Assembly (NCBI GenBank): GCA_001897855.1
Contig: MKUO01000021.1
Location: 153,060-217,059 of the forward strand
From: Bacteroidetes bacterium 43-93
GTDB lineage: Bacteria; Bacteroidota; Bacteroidia; Chitinophagales; Chitinophagaceae
Direction of reading: 5' to 3'
DNA: 64,000 bases
Positions 26,467-34,715 of this stretch are shown here, piece by piece; positions within the stretch are counted from its first letter, which is position 1, and every line of letters starts with the position of its first letter. Under the pieces are notes generated by a model. The model was given only the letters and a program-made list of their open reading frames with translations. It did not search any database and was not told the DNA's origin. Made by a program: the position numbers and the translations under genes.

Positions 26467-28200
26467 ATGGTCAACAAAAAGTACCTATTGCTAGCCAGCT
26501 TAAGTTCCTTATTGGCAACGCAGCCGGTATTTGCGCAAGAAGGAGAGATGCAAACAGCGAAGTGGTCGGGTCGTGATATGACTTATCGCGGTCAGAGCTA
26601 CGATGTTCTTGACTCTTCTTACGTACCCGGTTTCCGCATGAAGCAACATCGCAAATTCATGAACCACCAATACGCATTTCCTGCGAAGCCACGTAACATG
26701 TGGGAAGTAGGTGTTGGTCTTGGACTGTACAATGTATCTGGCGACGTACCAACTCTGTTCCCCTGGAACGCTAAAGGTGGTGCGCTTGGTTTCCACGCTC
26801 ACGTACGTAAATCATGGGGTTATGTATTCTCTACCCGTTTGCAGTATAACTATGGCGTAGCCAAAGGTTTGGAATGGGGAGAGGCTCGTAACTACAGGTA
26901 TAACACTGCATGGGCTCAATATCCCGGATATGCACCTGAGTTCCCTGCGGGTTCAGGCTATCCTGCAAGCAAGCCTGTATTTTATAACTACCGTATGGAA
27001 GCTCACCAGCTGAACTTAGACCTGATCGCTTCTTTGAACAATATCAGGTTCCACAAAGCTAAGTCTGGTGTTTCTTTATATGCATTCTTAGGCCTTGGCG
27101 CCCTGGCTTACAACACTCGTGTTGATGCCCTGAATAGCGCTAACCAGGAGTATGATTTCGCAACTATCGTTGGTTCTACACCACAGATCCACGAAAATCG
27201 TAAAGAGATCCGCGACAAACTTCAGGCTGCAATGGATGGTACTTACGAAACAGACGCTGAAAACGAACGCGATCGTCGTCGTCCATCTATCTTTAAAAAC
27301 AAAACACTGCAATTTGCACCAAGTGTAGGTGTTGGCGCTCAGTTCCGCCTGAGCAAGCGTATCAACCTTTCTCTGGAAGATCGCGTTACAATGCCTTGGG
27401 ATGATGATCTGCTGGATGGCCAACGTTGGTCTGAGCAAACACCAGGTTCTCCTGTTCAATCTAACCAAAACGACGGTATCAACTACCTGAGCCTTGGTAT
27501 CAACTTTAACCTGGGTAACAAACGTAAAAACGTTGAACCTCTGTACTGGCTGAATCCTCTGGATCATGCTTACAACGAGCTTTCTTACCCACGTCATATG
27601 ATCCTGCCTGATCCAATTCTGCCTGATGCTGATGGTGATGGTATCACTGATCAATTCGACAAATGTCCTGGTACACCTGCAGGTGTAGCTGTTGACAGCC
27701 ACGGTTGCCCACTGGATACTGATGGTGATGGTGTACCTGATGATCGTGATAAACAACTGATCACTCCGACTGAATGTCAACCGGTTGACGCTGACGGTGT
27801 AGGTAAATGCCCTTGTCCTGATGGTTGCGGCCAGGCAGTATCTTCTTGCGGTAACATTATGGCAGGTAGCATCACTTTCGATAACAATGCATCTAAAATA
27901 CGCCCAACTTCTCAAGCACAACTGGCTACACTTGCTGCTCAAATGCAAGCTAACCCAACTTGTAAAGTGGTTATCACAGGTGCCGGTAACGGAAGCAAAA
28001 TTCAGCAACAACGTTCTTGGGATCGTGTAAACGCTGTAATCGAATACATGAGTGAAAAACACGGTATCGATCGCAACCGCTTTATCTTCCAATACGGACA
28101 GGCTGGTGACGCAAATGGTGTAATGTACCGTTCTGCAATGCCTGGTGAAGAAGGTCCTGCTAACGTAGCACCTCCATTCCCTAACCTGCGTAGGAACTAA
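26467..28200 (+). CDS. OmpA-family outer-membrane protein with thrombospondin type 3-like calcium repeats
   Basis: 577 residues from the ATG at 26467, with signal peptide MVNKKYLLLASLSSLLATQPVFAQ. An N-terminal beta-barrel region (about 25-365) shows alternating strands such as RLSKRINLSLEDRVTM and YLSLGINFNLGN. Asp-rich repeats follow (DADGDGITDQFDKCPGTPAG and DTDGDGVPDDRD), which bind calcium in TSP3-type linkers. The C-terminal OmpA-like domain (about 470-577; GSITFDNNASKIRPTSQAQL, RSWDRVNAVIEYMSEKHGID) would bind peptidoglycan. It links outer membrane to cell wall. Codon use is strongly biased (CGT, AAC, CTG), unlike neighbours, and together with the strong promoter this indicates very high expression. 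Confidence 0.9.
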   Translation: MVNKKYLLLASLSSLLATQPVFAQEGEMQTAKWSGRDMTYRGQSYDVLDSSYVPGFRMKQHRKFMNHQYAFPAKPRNMWEVGVGLGLYNVSGDVPTLFPWNAKGGALGFHAHVRKSWGYVFSTRLQYNYGVAKGLEWGEARNYRYNTAWAQYPGYAPEFPAGSGYPASKPVFYNYRMEAHQLNLDLIASLNNIRFHKAKSGVSLYAFLGLGALAYNTRVDALNSANQEYDFATIVGSTPQIHENRKEIRDKLQAAMDGTYETDAENERDRRRPSIFKNKTLQFAPSVGVGAQFRLSKRINLSLEDRVTMPWDDDLLDGQRWSEQTPGSPVQSNQNDGINYLSLGINFNLGNKRKNVEPLYWLNPLDHAYNELSYPRHMILPDPILPDADGDGITDQFDKCPGTPAGVAVDSHGCPLDTDGDGVPDDRDKQLITPTECQPVDADGVGKCPCPDGCGQAVSSCGNIMAGSITFDNNASKIRPTSQAQLATLAAQMQANPTCKVVITGAGNGSKIQQQRSWDRVNAVIEYMSEKHGIDRNRFIFQYGQAGDANGVMYRSAMPGEEGPANVAPPFPNLRRN

Positions 28201-28220
28201 AATTAAATTGAATAATACTG

Positions 28221-28257
28221 AATTAGCCCCGGTGATGAACCGGGGCTAATTTTTTTG
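28221..28257 (+). terminator. Intrinsic terminator after the OmpA-like gene
   Basis: A ten-bp perfect stem TTAGCCCCGG / CCGGGGCTAA with a 7-nt loop and a TTTTTTT run, 22 bp after the stop codon. Confidence 0.9.
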
Positions 28258-28285
28258 CGATATACTGTTGGAGCGTGAATAATGC

Positions 28286-28317
28286 AAAAGAGCCGACTAT
28301 ACAAAGCCGGCTCTTTT
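28286..28317. terminator. Second intrinsic terminator, serving the GlcNAc-kinase-like gene
   Basis: A ten-bp stem AAAAGAGCCG / CGGCTCTTTT with a 12-nt loop. It lies 19 bp past the minus-strand stop at 28336 and also has a T run on the + strand, so it backs up the preceding terminator. Confidence 0.8.
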
Positions 28318-28335
28318 TTGTGTAAATAATATTAA

Positions 28336-29190
28336 TTAGCTAAGCTGCTGCTTATGAAATTTTATTAAGCCCTCCATAGGAGACTTAGCAATAACGCCGG
28401 GCTGCAATTCGTACTGGTAACAAATATTGTTGATCACATCCCTGAATTCGTAAGCTACAGAACCTGTAAAATATAGCGGCAGTTTCCAGCTCTCACGGAA
28501 TTTGAGTATGTGGTGGTGGAAGAAGTCATTAATGCAGTCTTCTATGATATTTTCTACCATGTAGTGGCCACGGTAATTGATCAAGAGGTTTACAAATGTA
28601 GAGAGGTACCTGTTGGGGAACGGTTCTTCGTACAGCCGTCGGATGATCGCGGGTAGATCGTTGCCAAAAAGCTGCTCGAAAGCTGCTGTTAATTCGGCAT
28701 CAAAGGTTTTATAAGCGTAGTATTGCAAAACGCGTTTACCCATATGATTGCCACTACCCTCGTCACCGGCAATAAAGCCGAGCGAGGGTTGCTGCGCGGC
28801 TATTTTTTTGCCGTTGTAATAACAGCAATTGCTGCCTGTACCTAGTATGGATACGATGCCCTTGTTGTTACCGCAAAGTGCCCTAGCTGCCGCCAATAGG
28901 TCGCCCTGGACATCTACCTTTTTTATACCAAAGAACCGGCGCAAAAGACCGGTCAGTTCCTTCTGCTTGATTGGATTGCCGGCACCGGCACCATAGTAAA
29001 TAATACTATCGGCAACATGCTTTTTAGGATTCCATTTCAGCTCTTCCCTCAGCAGTGTGTTTATATGATCATGAGACTGTAACAAGGGATTAATACCCGA
29101 AGTTTGTACATGCAGTGATTTTCTGCCGTTGCTCAGAAGACACCAGTCTGTCTTCGTAGAGCCACTCTCTACCAATAGTACGGAACCCAT
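28336..29190 (-). CDS. BadF/BadG/BcrA-type ATPase, N-acetylglucosamine kinase-like
   Basis: 284 residues with an ASKHA (actin/hexokinase) fold. Phosphate 1 motif is LLVESGSTKTDWCL (residues 5-18), phosphate 2 is GIVSILGTGSNCCYYNG, and the adenosine region is LYFTGSVAYEF. FIAGDEGSGNHMGKRVLQYY is the segment typical of eukaryotic-like GlcNAc kinases and their bacterial relatives. The enzyme would phosphorylate an amino sugar, perhaps from cell-wall recycling, in the cytosol. No MurQ or NagA homologue is adjacent, so the substrate is inferred. Single gene ending at the terminator 28286-28317. Confidence 0.8.
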   Translation of the reverse strand: MGSVLLVESGSTKTDWCLLSNGRKSLHVQTSGINPLLQSHDHINTLLREELKWNPKKHVADSIIYYGAGAGNPIKQKELTGLLRRFFGIKKVDVQGDLLAAARALCGNNKGIVSILGTGSNCCYYNGKKIAAQQPSLGFIAGDEGSGNHMGKRVLQYYAYKTFDAELTAAFEQLFGNDLPAIIRRLYEEPFPNRYLSTFVNLLINYRGHYMVENIIEDCINDFFHHHILKFRESWKLPLYFTGSVAYEFRDVINNICYQYELQPGVIAKSPMEGLIKFHKQQLS

Positions 29191-29315
29191 ACCTTTATTT
29201 TTTGTACTTACAAATTTGCATCATCGCAGAACAATATCCTAATGTAATGTGTTGGTATAATGTTATTTCAAATGGCAGTATACAGATAGTTTATCATTTA
29301 ATTCATAAATGCACC

Positions 29316-29323
29316 TAACTTTG
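29316..29323 (+). promoter_or_regulatory. -7 element of the S41 peptidase gene
   Basis: TAACTTTG, a perfect TAnnTTTG, 13 bp before the ATG at 29337. The -33 region shows only TTTA-like matches at imperfect spacing. Confidence 0.5.
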
Positions 29324-29336
29324 TTGCCTTATTAAG

Positions 29337-30980
29337 ATGGACTCAAAGAAACCTTCCGGGTTGCAGGTTTGGACGCCGCTGCTTTTCGCTTTTATTCTCA
29401 TGTTTGGTATGACGCTTGGTTTCAACCTGCGGGATACGTTACGCACCAAACGTGACCTGGGAACGGTGATTGAACGTAATGACAGACTGGAGCAGATCAT
29501 AGACCTGATCAATGAAAAGTATGTTGATACGGTAAACAAAAACAACTTGTACAGCGATGCTATTACAGGCATCCTTTCGCATCTTGATCCTCATACCGTA
29601 TATATACCCTCTGACGAACTGGAAGAAGTAAACGAAGGCCTCGAAGGTAGCTTTTACGGTATAGGTGTTGAATTCGCTATTATCAGAGATACTATACAAG
29701 TGACATCTGTTGTGAAAGGTGGACCATCCGAACATGCAGGTGTAGAAACGGGAGATCAATTAATAAAAGTTGGGGATAGTGTTGTAGCGGGTAAGCATAT
29801 TACCTCAGAGCATATCATAAGAATGCTAAAAGGCAAGGAGGATACTAAAGTAGTTGTTGACTTAAAACAGCCATGGAATAACAGCAAGCGCTCTGTTACC
29901 ATCAAAAGAGGCGTAGTGCCGGTATATAGTATAGATGCATCCATTATGCTGGATTCGCAGACCGGCTATATTAAGATCAACAGGTTTAGCGCTAACACTT
30001 ACAATGAGTTTGTAGCATCGTTGAAAGAGCTGAAAGGAAAAGGGATGAAAGGGCTGGTGATAGACCTGCGAGACAATCCCGGTGGTTATCTTGACAATGC
30101 TAAAGACATCGCGGATGAGCTATTACCGGGTAATAAACTGATTGTGTATACGGAAGGCCGCAGGTCGCCAAGAATTGAATACTATACTGATAATAAAAGC
30201 GGATTTGAAAAAGGAGAAGTTGCGATACTTATAGATGAAAATTCAGCATCAGCAAGCGAGATACTTGCCGGGGCTGTACAGGACTGGGATAGAGGCGTGA
30301 TCATAGGAAGGCGATCTTTTGGAAAGGGACTGGTACAGGAACAATATAATATGGCAGACAGTTCCGCATTACGCCTTACAGTAGCCAAATACTACACGCC
30401 GTCGGGGAGGTGCATACAACGCTCTTATGCAAAAGGGAAGGATGCTTATGCAGAGGCTTTTGTTCATAGGTTTGAAACAGGAGAACTTACCGGGAAGGAC
30501 ACTATTAATGTAGGAGATACAACGAAATACTATACAGCCAATAAACGTGTGGTGTACGGCGGCGGAGGGATAAAGCCGGATGTATATGTACCATACGATA
30601 CTACAAAGCTAACACCGGGTATGATGAACCTGATGTATAGCGATGATGTAAGAAACCTGATATGGGACTATTATGTACGACATCGTAATAGTTTAATGGA
30701 ATTCCGTAATGTGAAAGAATTTGATAAAAAATTCAAAGCAGACGAACTTGTCACTGCCTTTCTGAAGATGCAGGATCCTGTATTCAGGCGGGTAGTGGAA
30801 AAGGTAATGCAGCACAATGCCAACTATAGATTCTTTGCCGCGCAAATGAAGGCGCAAATGGCAAGAATACTCTTCTACAGCAATGGTTATTACTCTATAA
30901 CAACCGAGGATGATGATGTAGTGCAGAAAGCCCTGCATGTGTTGCATGGCGGCGCTTACTCAGCTATTGTAGGTAGGTAA
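29337..30980 (+). CDS. S41-family C-terminal processing peptidase (CtpA/Tsp-like)
   Basis: 547 residues. An N-terminal membrane anchor (about 13-31, PLLFAFILMFGMTLGF) is followed by a CtpA-type N-terminal helical domain and a PDZ domain (about 100-180; GIGVEFAIIRDTIQVTSVVK, GVETGDQLIKVGDSVV). The S41 core has LVIDLRDNPGGYL, the nucleophilic Ser in ENSASASEILAGA, and the catalytic Lys about 25 residues later in RRSFGKGLVQE. It cleaves C-terminal tails of periplasmic proteins. After the core there is a ~130-residue helical C-terminal extension (from about 415), common in Bacteroidota members. The 3' end overlaps the convergent gene by 21 bp. Confidence 0.92.
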   Translation: MDSKKPSGLQVWTPLLFAFILMFGMTLGFNLRDTLRTKRDLGTVIERNDRLEQIIDLINEKYVDTVNKNNLYSDAITGILSHLDPHTVYIPSDELEEVNEGLEGSFYGIGVEFAIIRDTIQVTSVVKGGPSEHAGVETGDQLIKVGDSVVAGKHITSEHIIRMLKGKEDTKVVVDLKQPWNNSKRSVTIKRGVVPVYSIDASIMLDSQTGYIKINRFSANTYNEFVASLKELKGKGMKGLVIDLRDNPGGYLDNAKDIADELLPGNKLIVYTEGRRSPRIEYYTDNKSGFEKGEVAILIDENSASASEILAGAVQDWDRGVIIGRRSFGKGLVQEQYNMADSSALRLTVAKYYTPSGRCIQRSYAKGKDAYAEAFVHRFETGELTGKDTINVGDTTKYYTANKRVVYGGGGIKPDVYVPYDTTKLTPGMMNLMYSDDVRNLIWDYYVRHRNSLMEFRNVKEFDKKFKADELVTAFLKMQDPVFRRVVEKVMQHNANYRFFAAQMKAQMARILFYSNGYYSITTEDDDVVQKALHVLHGGAYSAIVGR

Positions 30981-31400
30981 CGCATCCAGCCATCCCATAT
31001 TCTCCACGCTATGGGCATTTGCACAGAAAGTCTGATGCCCGTTTGTCAAGACCCAATATTTGCATTGCAGGTTTTTTTGATACGCCAGCAACTGATGCAA
31101 GGTATTCTCAGTTATCGCAACTTCGGGTGCTTTGCATTCGATCAGCATCCAGGGCACATGATTGCGGTTGTAAACAACAATATCAAATCGTTTAGTGAGC
31201 CTGCCAAAAATGATCTTTTTCTCAACGGCCATAAGAGATGCCGGATAATGACGCGCAAGCAATAAGTAAATGATATGCTGGCGCACATGCTCTTCAGGAG
31301 TTAGGTTTACCCAAATCCTGCGCACGGGATCATATACCTGGGCCGTACCCTCAGATGCCCGTAGTTTTAACTCTATTCCGGTAAAGTCCAGGTGGATCAT
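30960..31400 (-). CDS. Solitary HsdR N-terminal (type I restriction R) nuclease-like domain protein
   Basis: About 146 residues starting at the ATG at 31400; two upstream in-frame Met codons (31406, 31421) are possible. It matches the HSDR_N_2 family: a PD-(D/E)xK-like core with an acidic residue in TPEEHVRQHIIYLLL, then RFDIVVYNRNHVPWMLIECKAP, where the Asp and E-x-K are the candidate metal and catalytic residues. It ends with HQLLAYQKNLQCKYWVLTNG. There is no helicase motor, methylase or specificity subunit nearby, so this is not a type I restriction system. Stand-alone copies are widespread in Bacteroidota with unknown role. Its 3' end overlaps the convergent S41 gene by 21 bp. Confidence 0.75.
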   Translation of the reverse strand: MIHLDFTGIELKLRASEGTAQVYDPVRRIWVNLTPEEHVRQHIIYLLLARHYPASLMAVEKKIIFGRLTKRFDIVVYNRNHVPWMLIECKAPEVAITENTLHQLLAYQKNLQCKYWVLTNGHQTFCANAHSVENMGWLDALPTYNS

Positions 31401-31450
31401 GAACATCCTAAGATAATACATGTTGGCATCATTTCGTAACTTTAGTAGGT

Positions 31451-32224
31451 ATGAAGACTAAAGAAGAGATCGTAAAGAATTGGTTGCCGAGATATACGGG
31501 TTTGGAATTAAAAGATTTTGGAGATTATATCCTTTTGTGCAATTTCAGCAGTTATGTAACCCGTTTTGCAAGCATGAACAAGGGCGCAAAAATATCCGCG
31601 CCTGATAAGCCCATGCAATGCGCCACGGCCGATGGTATTACGATCATCAACTTTGGTATGGGTAGTCCGGGCGCGGCTACAATGATGGACCTGCTATCGG
31701 CGATAGACCCGAAAGCAGTGCTTTTCCTTGGTAAATGCGGCGGACTGAAAAAGAAGAATAAAGTGGGCGACCTGATATTGCCCATTGCTGCTATAAGAGG
31801 TGATGGTACCAGCAATGATTATTTCCCCCCGGAAGTGCCCGCACTGCCTGCGTTTGCGTTACAAAAGGCTATATCCACAACTATACGCGATTATCAGCGT
31901 GACTACTGGACGGGGACTGTGTACACCACCAATCGCCGGGTGTGGGAACATGATGATAATTTTAAAGATTACCTGCGCCGCATAAGAGCCATGGCTATAG
32001 ATATGGAAACAGCTACCATCTTTTCTGTAGGCTTTTATAACAAGATACCTACGGGTGCATTGTTATTAGTATCTGATCAACCAATGATACCCGAAGGTGT
32101 AAAGACAGCCACGGGGGATGCGGCAGTCACAAAAAAATATGTGGACATGCACCTGAGCATAGGTATAGATTCTTTGAAACAACTTATTAATAACGGGCAT
32201 ACCGTAAAGCATCTTCAATTTTAG
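31451..32224 (+). CDS. amn: AMP nucleosidase, short Bacteroidota form
   Basis: 257 residues of the PNP/UDP phosphorylase superfamily. It hydrolyses AMP to adenine and ribose 5-phosphate, adjusting adenylate pools. The nucleoside-phosphorylase core is seen in IINFGMGSPGAATMMDLLSA (phosphate-binding), LFLGKCGGLKKKNKVGDLIL, and the catalytic region IRAMAIDMETATIF followed by LLLVSDQPM. It lacks the ~200-residue N-terminal regulatory domain of E. coli Amn, as expected for Bacteroidota. The stop TAG overlaps the GTG start of the ABC ATPase by one base, so the two are co-transcribed and probably coupled. Confidence 0.9.
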   Translation: MKTKEEIVKNWLPRYTGLELKDFGDYILLCNFSSYVTRFASMNKGAKISAPDKPMQCATADGITIINFGMGSPGAATMMDLLSAIDPKAVLFLGKCGGLKKKNKVGDLILPIAAIRGDGTSNDYFPPEVPALPAFALQKAISTTIRDYQRDYWTGTVYTTNRRVWEHDDNFKDYLRRIRAMAIDMETATIFSVGFYNKIPTGALLLVSDQPMIPEGVKTATGDAAVTKKYVDMHLSIGIDSLKQLINNGHTVKHLQF

Positions 32225-33897
32225 TGGATCATAAGACCAACATACTTTCAGTAACTAATCTTTCTATTGCGTTCAGCAATGGATTTGCCGCTGTTAAAGA
32301 TATTTCCTTTAACATAGCTAAGGGAAAAACCTTAGCAATCGTAGGGGAGAGTGGATCAGGGAAATCCCTGACGGCATTATCGTTAATGGGGTTATTACCC
32401 AGGCAGGCTTCCTTGGACGGCAATATGATGCTTATCGTTAGTGGCCGTGAGATTAACCTGAATAAGATAACTGCAACTCAATGGCAGCAGATGCGTGGTA
32501 AAGAGATGGGGATGATCTTCCAGGAACCGATGAGCTCTTTAAACCCGGTAATGAAAATAGGGAAACAATTGGCGGAAACGATAGAGGTGCATAATGGAAT
32601 GTCTAAGGCTGAAGCTAAACTGAACGCGGTAGACTGGCTACAAAAAGTGCAGTTGCCTGAACCTGCAAAAATGTATGACCGATACCCGCATCAACTATCG
32701 GGCGGTCAAAAGCAAAGGGTAATGATAGCAATGGCCATGTGCAATAACCCTGCGCTACTGATTGCTGATGAGCCGACAACTGCCCTTGATGTTACCGTGC
32801 AGAAAGAGGTAGTGGCATTAATGAAGCAATTGCAGGAAGAGCGGGAGACCGCTATGATATTTATAACACATGACCTGGCGCTGGCTTCTGAAGTAGCGGA
32901 TGATGTGCTGGTGATGTATCGTGGTGAAGTGATGGAGTATGGTAACATTCACCAGGTATTAGCTAACCCGCAGCATCCATATACCAAAGCGTTACTGGCA
33001 TGCAGGCCGGCTCCGGAAAAGAAAGGTAAGAGGCTGGTTTCTGTGGCGGACGTATTAGGAAGCAATGATGCTGTGAAAACAGAGAACACATCGCCTGCGC
33101 GGGTAATTTCTGAAGCGCAAATTTTGCAGGTTAACGGCCTTAAAGTATGGTTTACGGAAAACAGAGATTGGCTGGGTCGGCCCATAGATTATTTTAAAGC
33201 AGTAGATGATGTTTCTTTTGAAATAAAGAGAGGCGAAGTGCTTGGGTTGGTAGGAGAGAGCGGATGTGGCAAGAGCACTATAAGTCGTAGCCTGATGGGA
33301 CTGCTTCCTGTACATGAAGGACAAGTGATCTTTAAGGGAGAAGATATTGCAGGGTTACCGCAAAAAGAATGGAAGCGTGTACGCAGGCAGATACAAATGG
33401 TATTCCAGGATCCGTATGCATCCCTGAATCCGCGCATGACCGTTGGTGATATGCTGATGGAGCCAATGAAAGTGCACCAAATAGTGCCGACAGGTGAATT
33501 GAAGAAAGAAGCCCTGCGCTTATTGGACCTTGTGCAATTACCAGGCGATAGCATGAATAGGTACCCGCACCAATTTTCGGGCGGACAAAGACAAAGAATA
33601 GGCATTGCAAGAGCATTATCACTAAAGCCGGAACTGATGATATGCGACGAAAGTGTATCTGCATTGGATGTTAGTGTGCAGGCACAAATACTTAACCTGC
33701 TCAAGGATCTGCAGACGGAGTTTGGATTAACTTACCTCTTCATTTCTCACGATCTGAACGTGGTGCATTATATGAGTGACCGTGTATTGGTAATGCAAAA
33801 AGGGCATATTGTAGAACGGGGAGAAGCATCTGACGTGCTGCAACATCCTGTAAATGATTATACAAAAAGACTGATAGCGGCTATGCCGGGGAGGTAA
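32224..33897 (+). CDS. Double ABC transporter ATPase (DppD-DppF fusion type)
   Basis: 557 residues with two complete ABC ATPase domains of the peptide/nickel importer class. Domain 1 has Walker A GESGSGKSLTALS, signature LSGGQKQRVMIAMA and Walker B LLIADEPTTALDV. Domain 2 has Walker A GESGCGKSTISRS, signature FSGGQRQRIGIARA and LMICDESVSALDV. Both carry the C-terminal element of oligopeptide ATPases (NPQHPYTKALLACRPAPE and HPVNDYTKRLIAAMPG), so this is a fused DppD/DppF that would energise di- or oligopeptide uptake. No permease or binding protein is nearby; partners must be elsewhere. The GTG start overlaps the amn stop (TAGTG). Confidence 0.92.
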   Translation: MDHKTNILSVTNLSIAFSNGFAAVKDISFNIAKGKTLAIVGESGSGKSLTALSLMGLLPRQASLDGNMMLIVSGREINLNKITATQWQQMRGKEMGMIFQEPMSSLNPVMKIGKQLAETIEVHNGMSKAEAKLNAVDWLQKVQLPEPAKMYDRYPHQLSGGQKQRVMIAMAMCNNPALLIADEPTTALDVTVQKEVVALMKQLQEERETAMIFITHDLALASEVADDVLVMYRGEVMEYGNIHQVLANPQHPYTKALLACRPAPEKKGKRLVSVADVLGSNDAVKTENTSPARVISEAQILQVNGLKVWFTENRDWLGRPIDYFKAVDDVSFEIKRGEVLGLVGESGCGKSTISRSLMGLLPVHEGQVIFKGEDIAGLPQKEWKRVRRQIQMVFQDPYASLNPRMTVGDMLMEPMKVHQIVPTGELKKEALRLLDLVQLPGDSMNRYPHQFSGGQRQRIGIARALSLKPELMICDESVSALDVSVQAQILNLLKDLQTEFGLTYLFISHDLNVVHYMSDRVLVMQKGHIVERGEASDVLQHPVNDYTKRLIAAMPGR

Positions 33898-33898
33898 T

Positions 33899-34405
33899 AT
33901 GAAAACATGGGATCATATATTTACAGCTAAGGGTATTCCAACTGATTTTTTCATGGATGCACAATCTGAGCCTCAAATTCTGTCCTTTAAAGATGAGCAG
34001 CTAATTCTAAAAATCGAATGTTGGAACGATAGCGAGATTCCTGTGGGAACAGATTATCACTTGGAAGTGACCTTTTACAATGTTGCGTGTTATCAAATTT
34101 TATTGGCTGAATTACCACATTTTACGCTACAAAGAAAGCAATCTAAATACCCACCATTTATTTTTGAAATAGATTATTCCAATTTCGATCTATCAAAGAA
34201 ACTGAGCAGAAGTGCAGATTCATGGTACCCAAAAGTAAAATATAGATACGATCCAACCAGGTGGTACGAAACAATGTGGCTATGGGAACCCCGTAAATTA
34301 TTAAGCCCTATTCCAAATAGTAAGACTGCATTTTTGATACAAGGGCACGATACTTACATGGAAATATTAGCATCCAACTTCAGTATTATAAAAGCATATG
34401 ATTAA
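33899..34405 (+). CDS. Hypothetical protein, no family recognised
   Basis: 168 residues, hydrophilic, without signal peptide, membrane segment or any motif I recognise. It is rich in aromatic residues (several Trp and Tyr, such as WYPKVKYRYDPTRWYETMW) and reads as a mainly beta cytosolic protein. The ATG comes one base after the stop of the ABC ATPase, so it is likely at the end of the amn operon. Its DNA is visibly more A/T-rich than both neighbours, and codon use includes many ATA, TTA and TTT codons, hinting at later acquisition. It converges on the acetyltransferase gene with only 10 bp between stops. Existence supported by position and uninterrupted frame; function unknown. Confidence 0.65.
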   Translation: MKTWDHIFTAKGIPTDFFMDAQSEPQILSFKDEQLILKIECWNDSEIPVGTDYHLEVTFYNVACYQILLAELPHFTLQRKQSKYPPFIFEIDYSNFDLSKKLSRSADSWYPKVKYRYDPTRWYETMWLWEPRKLLSPIPNSKTAFLIQGHDTYMEILASNFSIIKAYD

Positions 34406-34415
34406 GAGGTCGAGA

Positions 34416-34712
34416 TTAGTGATTTTGAACAATCCTCATCCATTCAGGATGCTTCTTCAGATAACCAACAATATATGGGCATAAGGGAATTATCTTCGCG
34501 CCAATGCTTTCTAAGTGATGGAATGTTTTCTCCGTAAGTATAGCAGCAATACCTCTGCCTTCCAATGCTTTGTCCACTTCGGTATGCAGCAATACAAATA
34601 CATCACCTTTCATGCTGTATTCTATTACCGCCAGGTGTCCATCTATATGCAGTTCGAAACGATTGGCATCGCCATTGATAATCAAAGGTATTTCCTTGTT
34701 TAATTCGCTCAT
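34416..34712 (-). CDS. Small GNAT-like N-acetyltransferase (NATD1/YjdJ type)
   Basis: 98 residues, matching the minimal GNAT family Acetyltransf_CG. The N-terminal strands FELHIDGHLAVIEYSMKGD are followed by VFVLLHTEVDKALEGRGIAA, with the acetyl-CoA loop in the EGRGIAAIL region. The protein ends with IGAKIIPLCPYIVGYLKKHP, the C-P-Y-x-x-x-Y/F-x-x-x-H-P signature of the family. Substrates are not known. It starts 3 bp after the uvrA2 stop, on the same strand, so it is the distal gene of a uvrA2 operon. Confidence 0.85.
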   Translation of the reverse strand: MSELNKEIPLIINGDANRFELHIDGHLAVIEYSMKGDVFVLLHTEVDKALEGRGIAAILTEKTFHHLESIGAKIIPLCPYIVGYLKKHPEWMRIVQNH

Positions 34713-34715
34713 GCT

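Noticed and set aside
27088..28092. Long antisense reading frame (334 codons) opposite the OmpA-like gene
   Set aside because: It is a shadow of the strong codon bias of the highly expressed OmpA-like gene. The protein has no coherent composition or motif, and the + strand gene explains the region fully.
30960..31400. Possible type I restriction-modification system
   Set aside because: Only an HsdR N-terminal-like domain is present; there is no helicase, methylase or specificity subunit within many kilobases.
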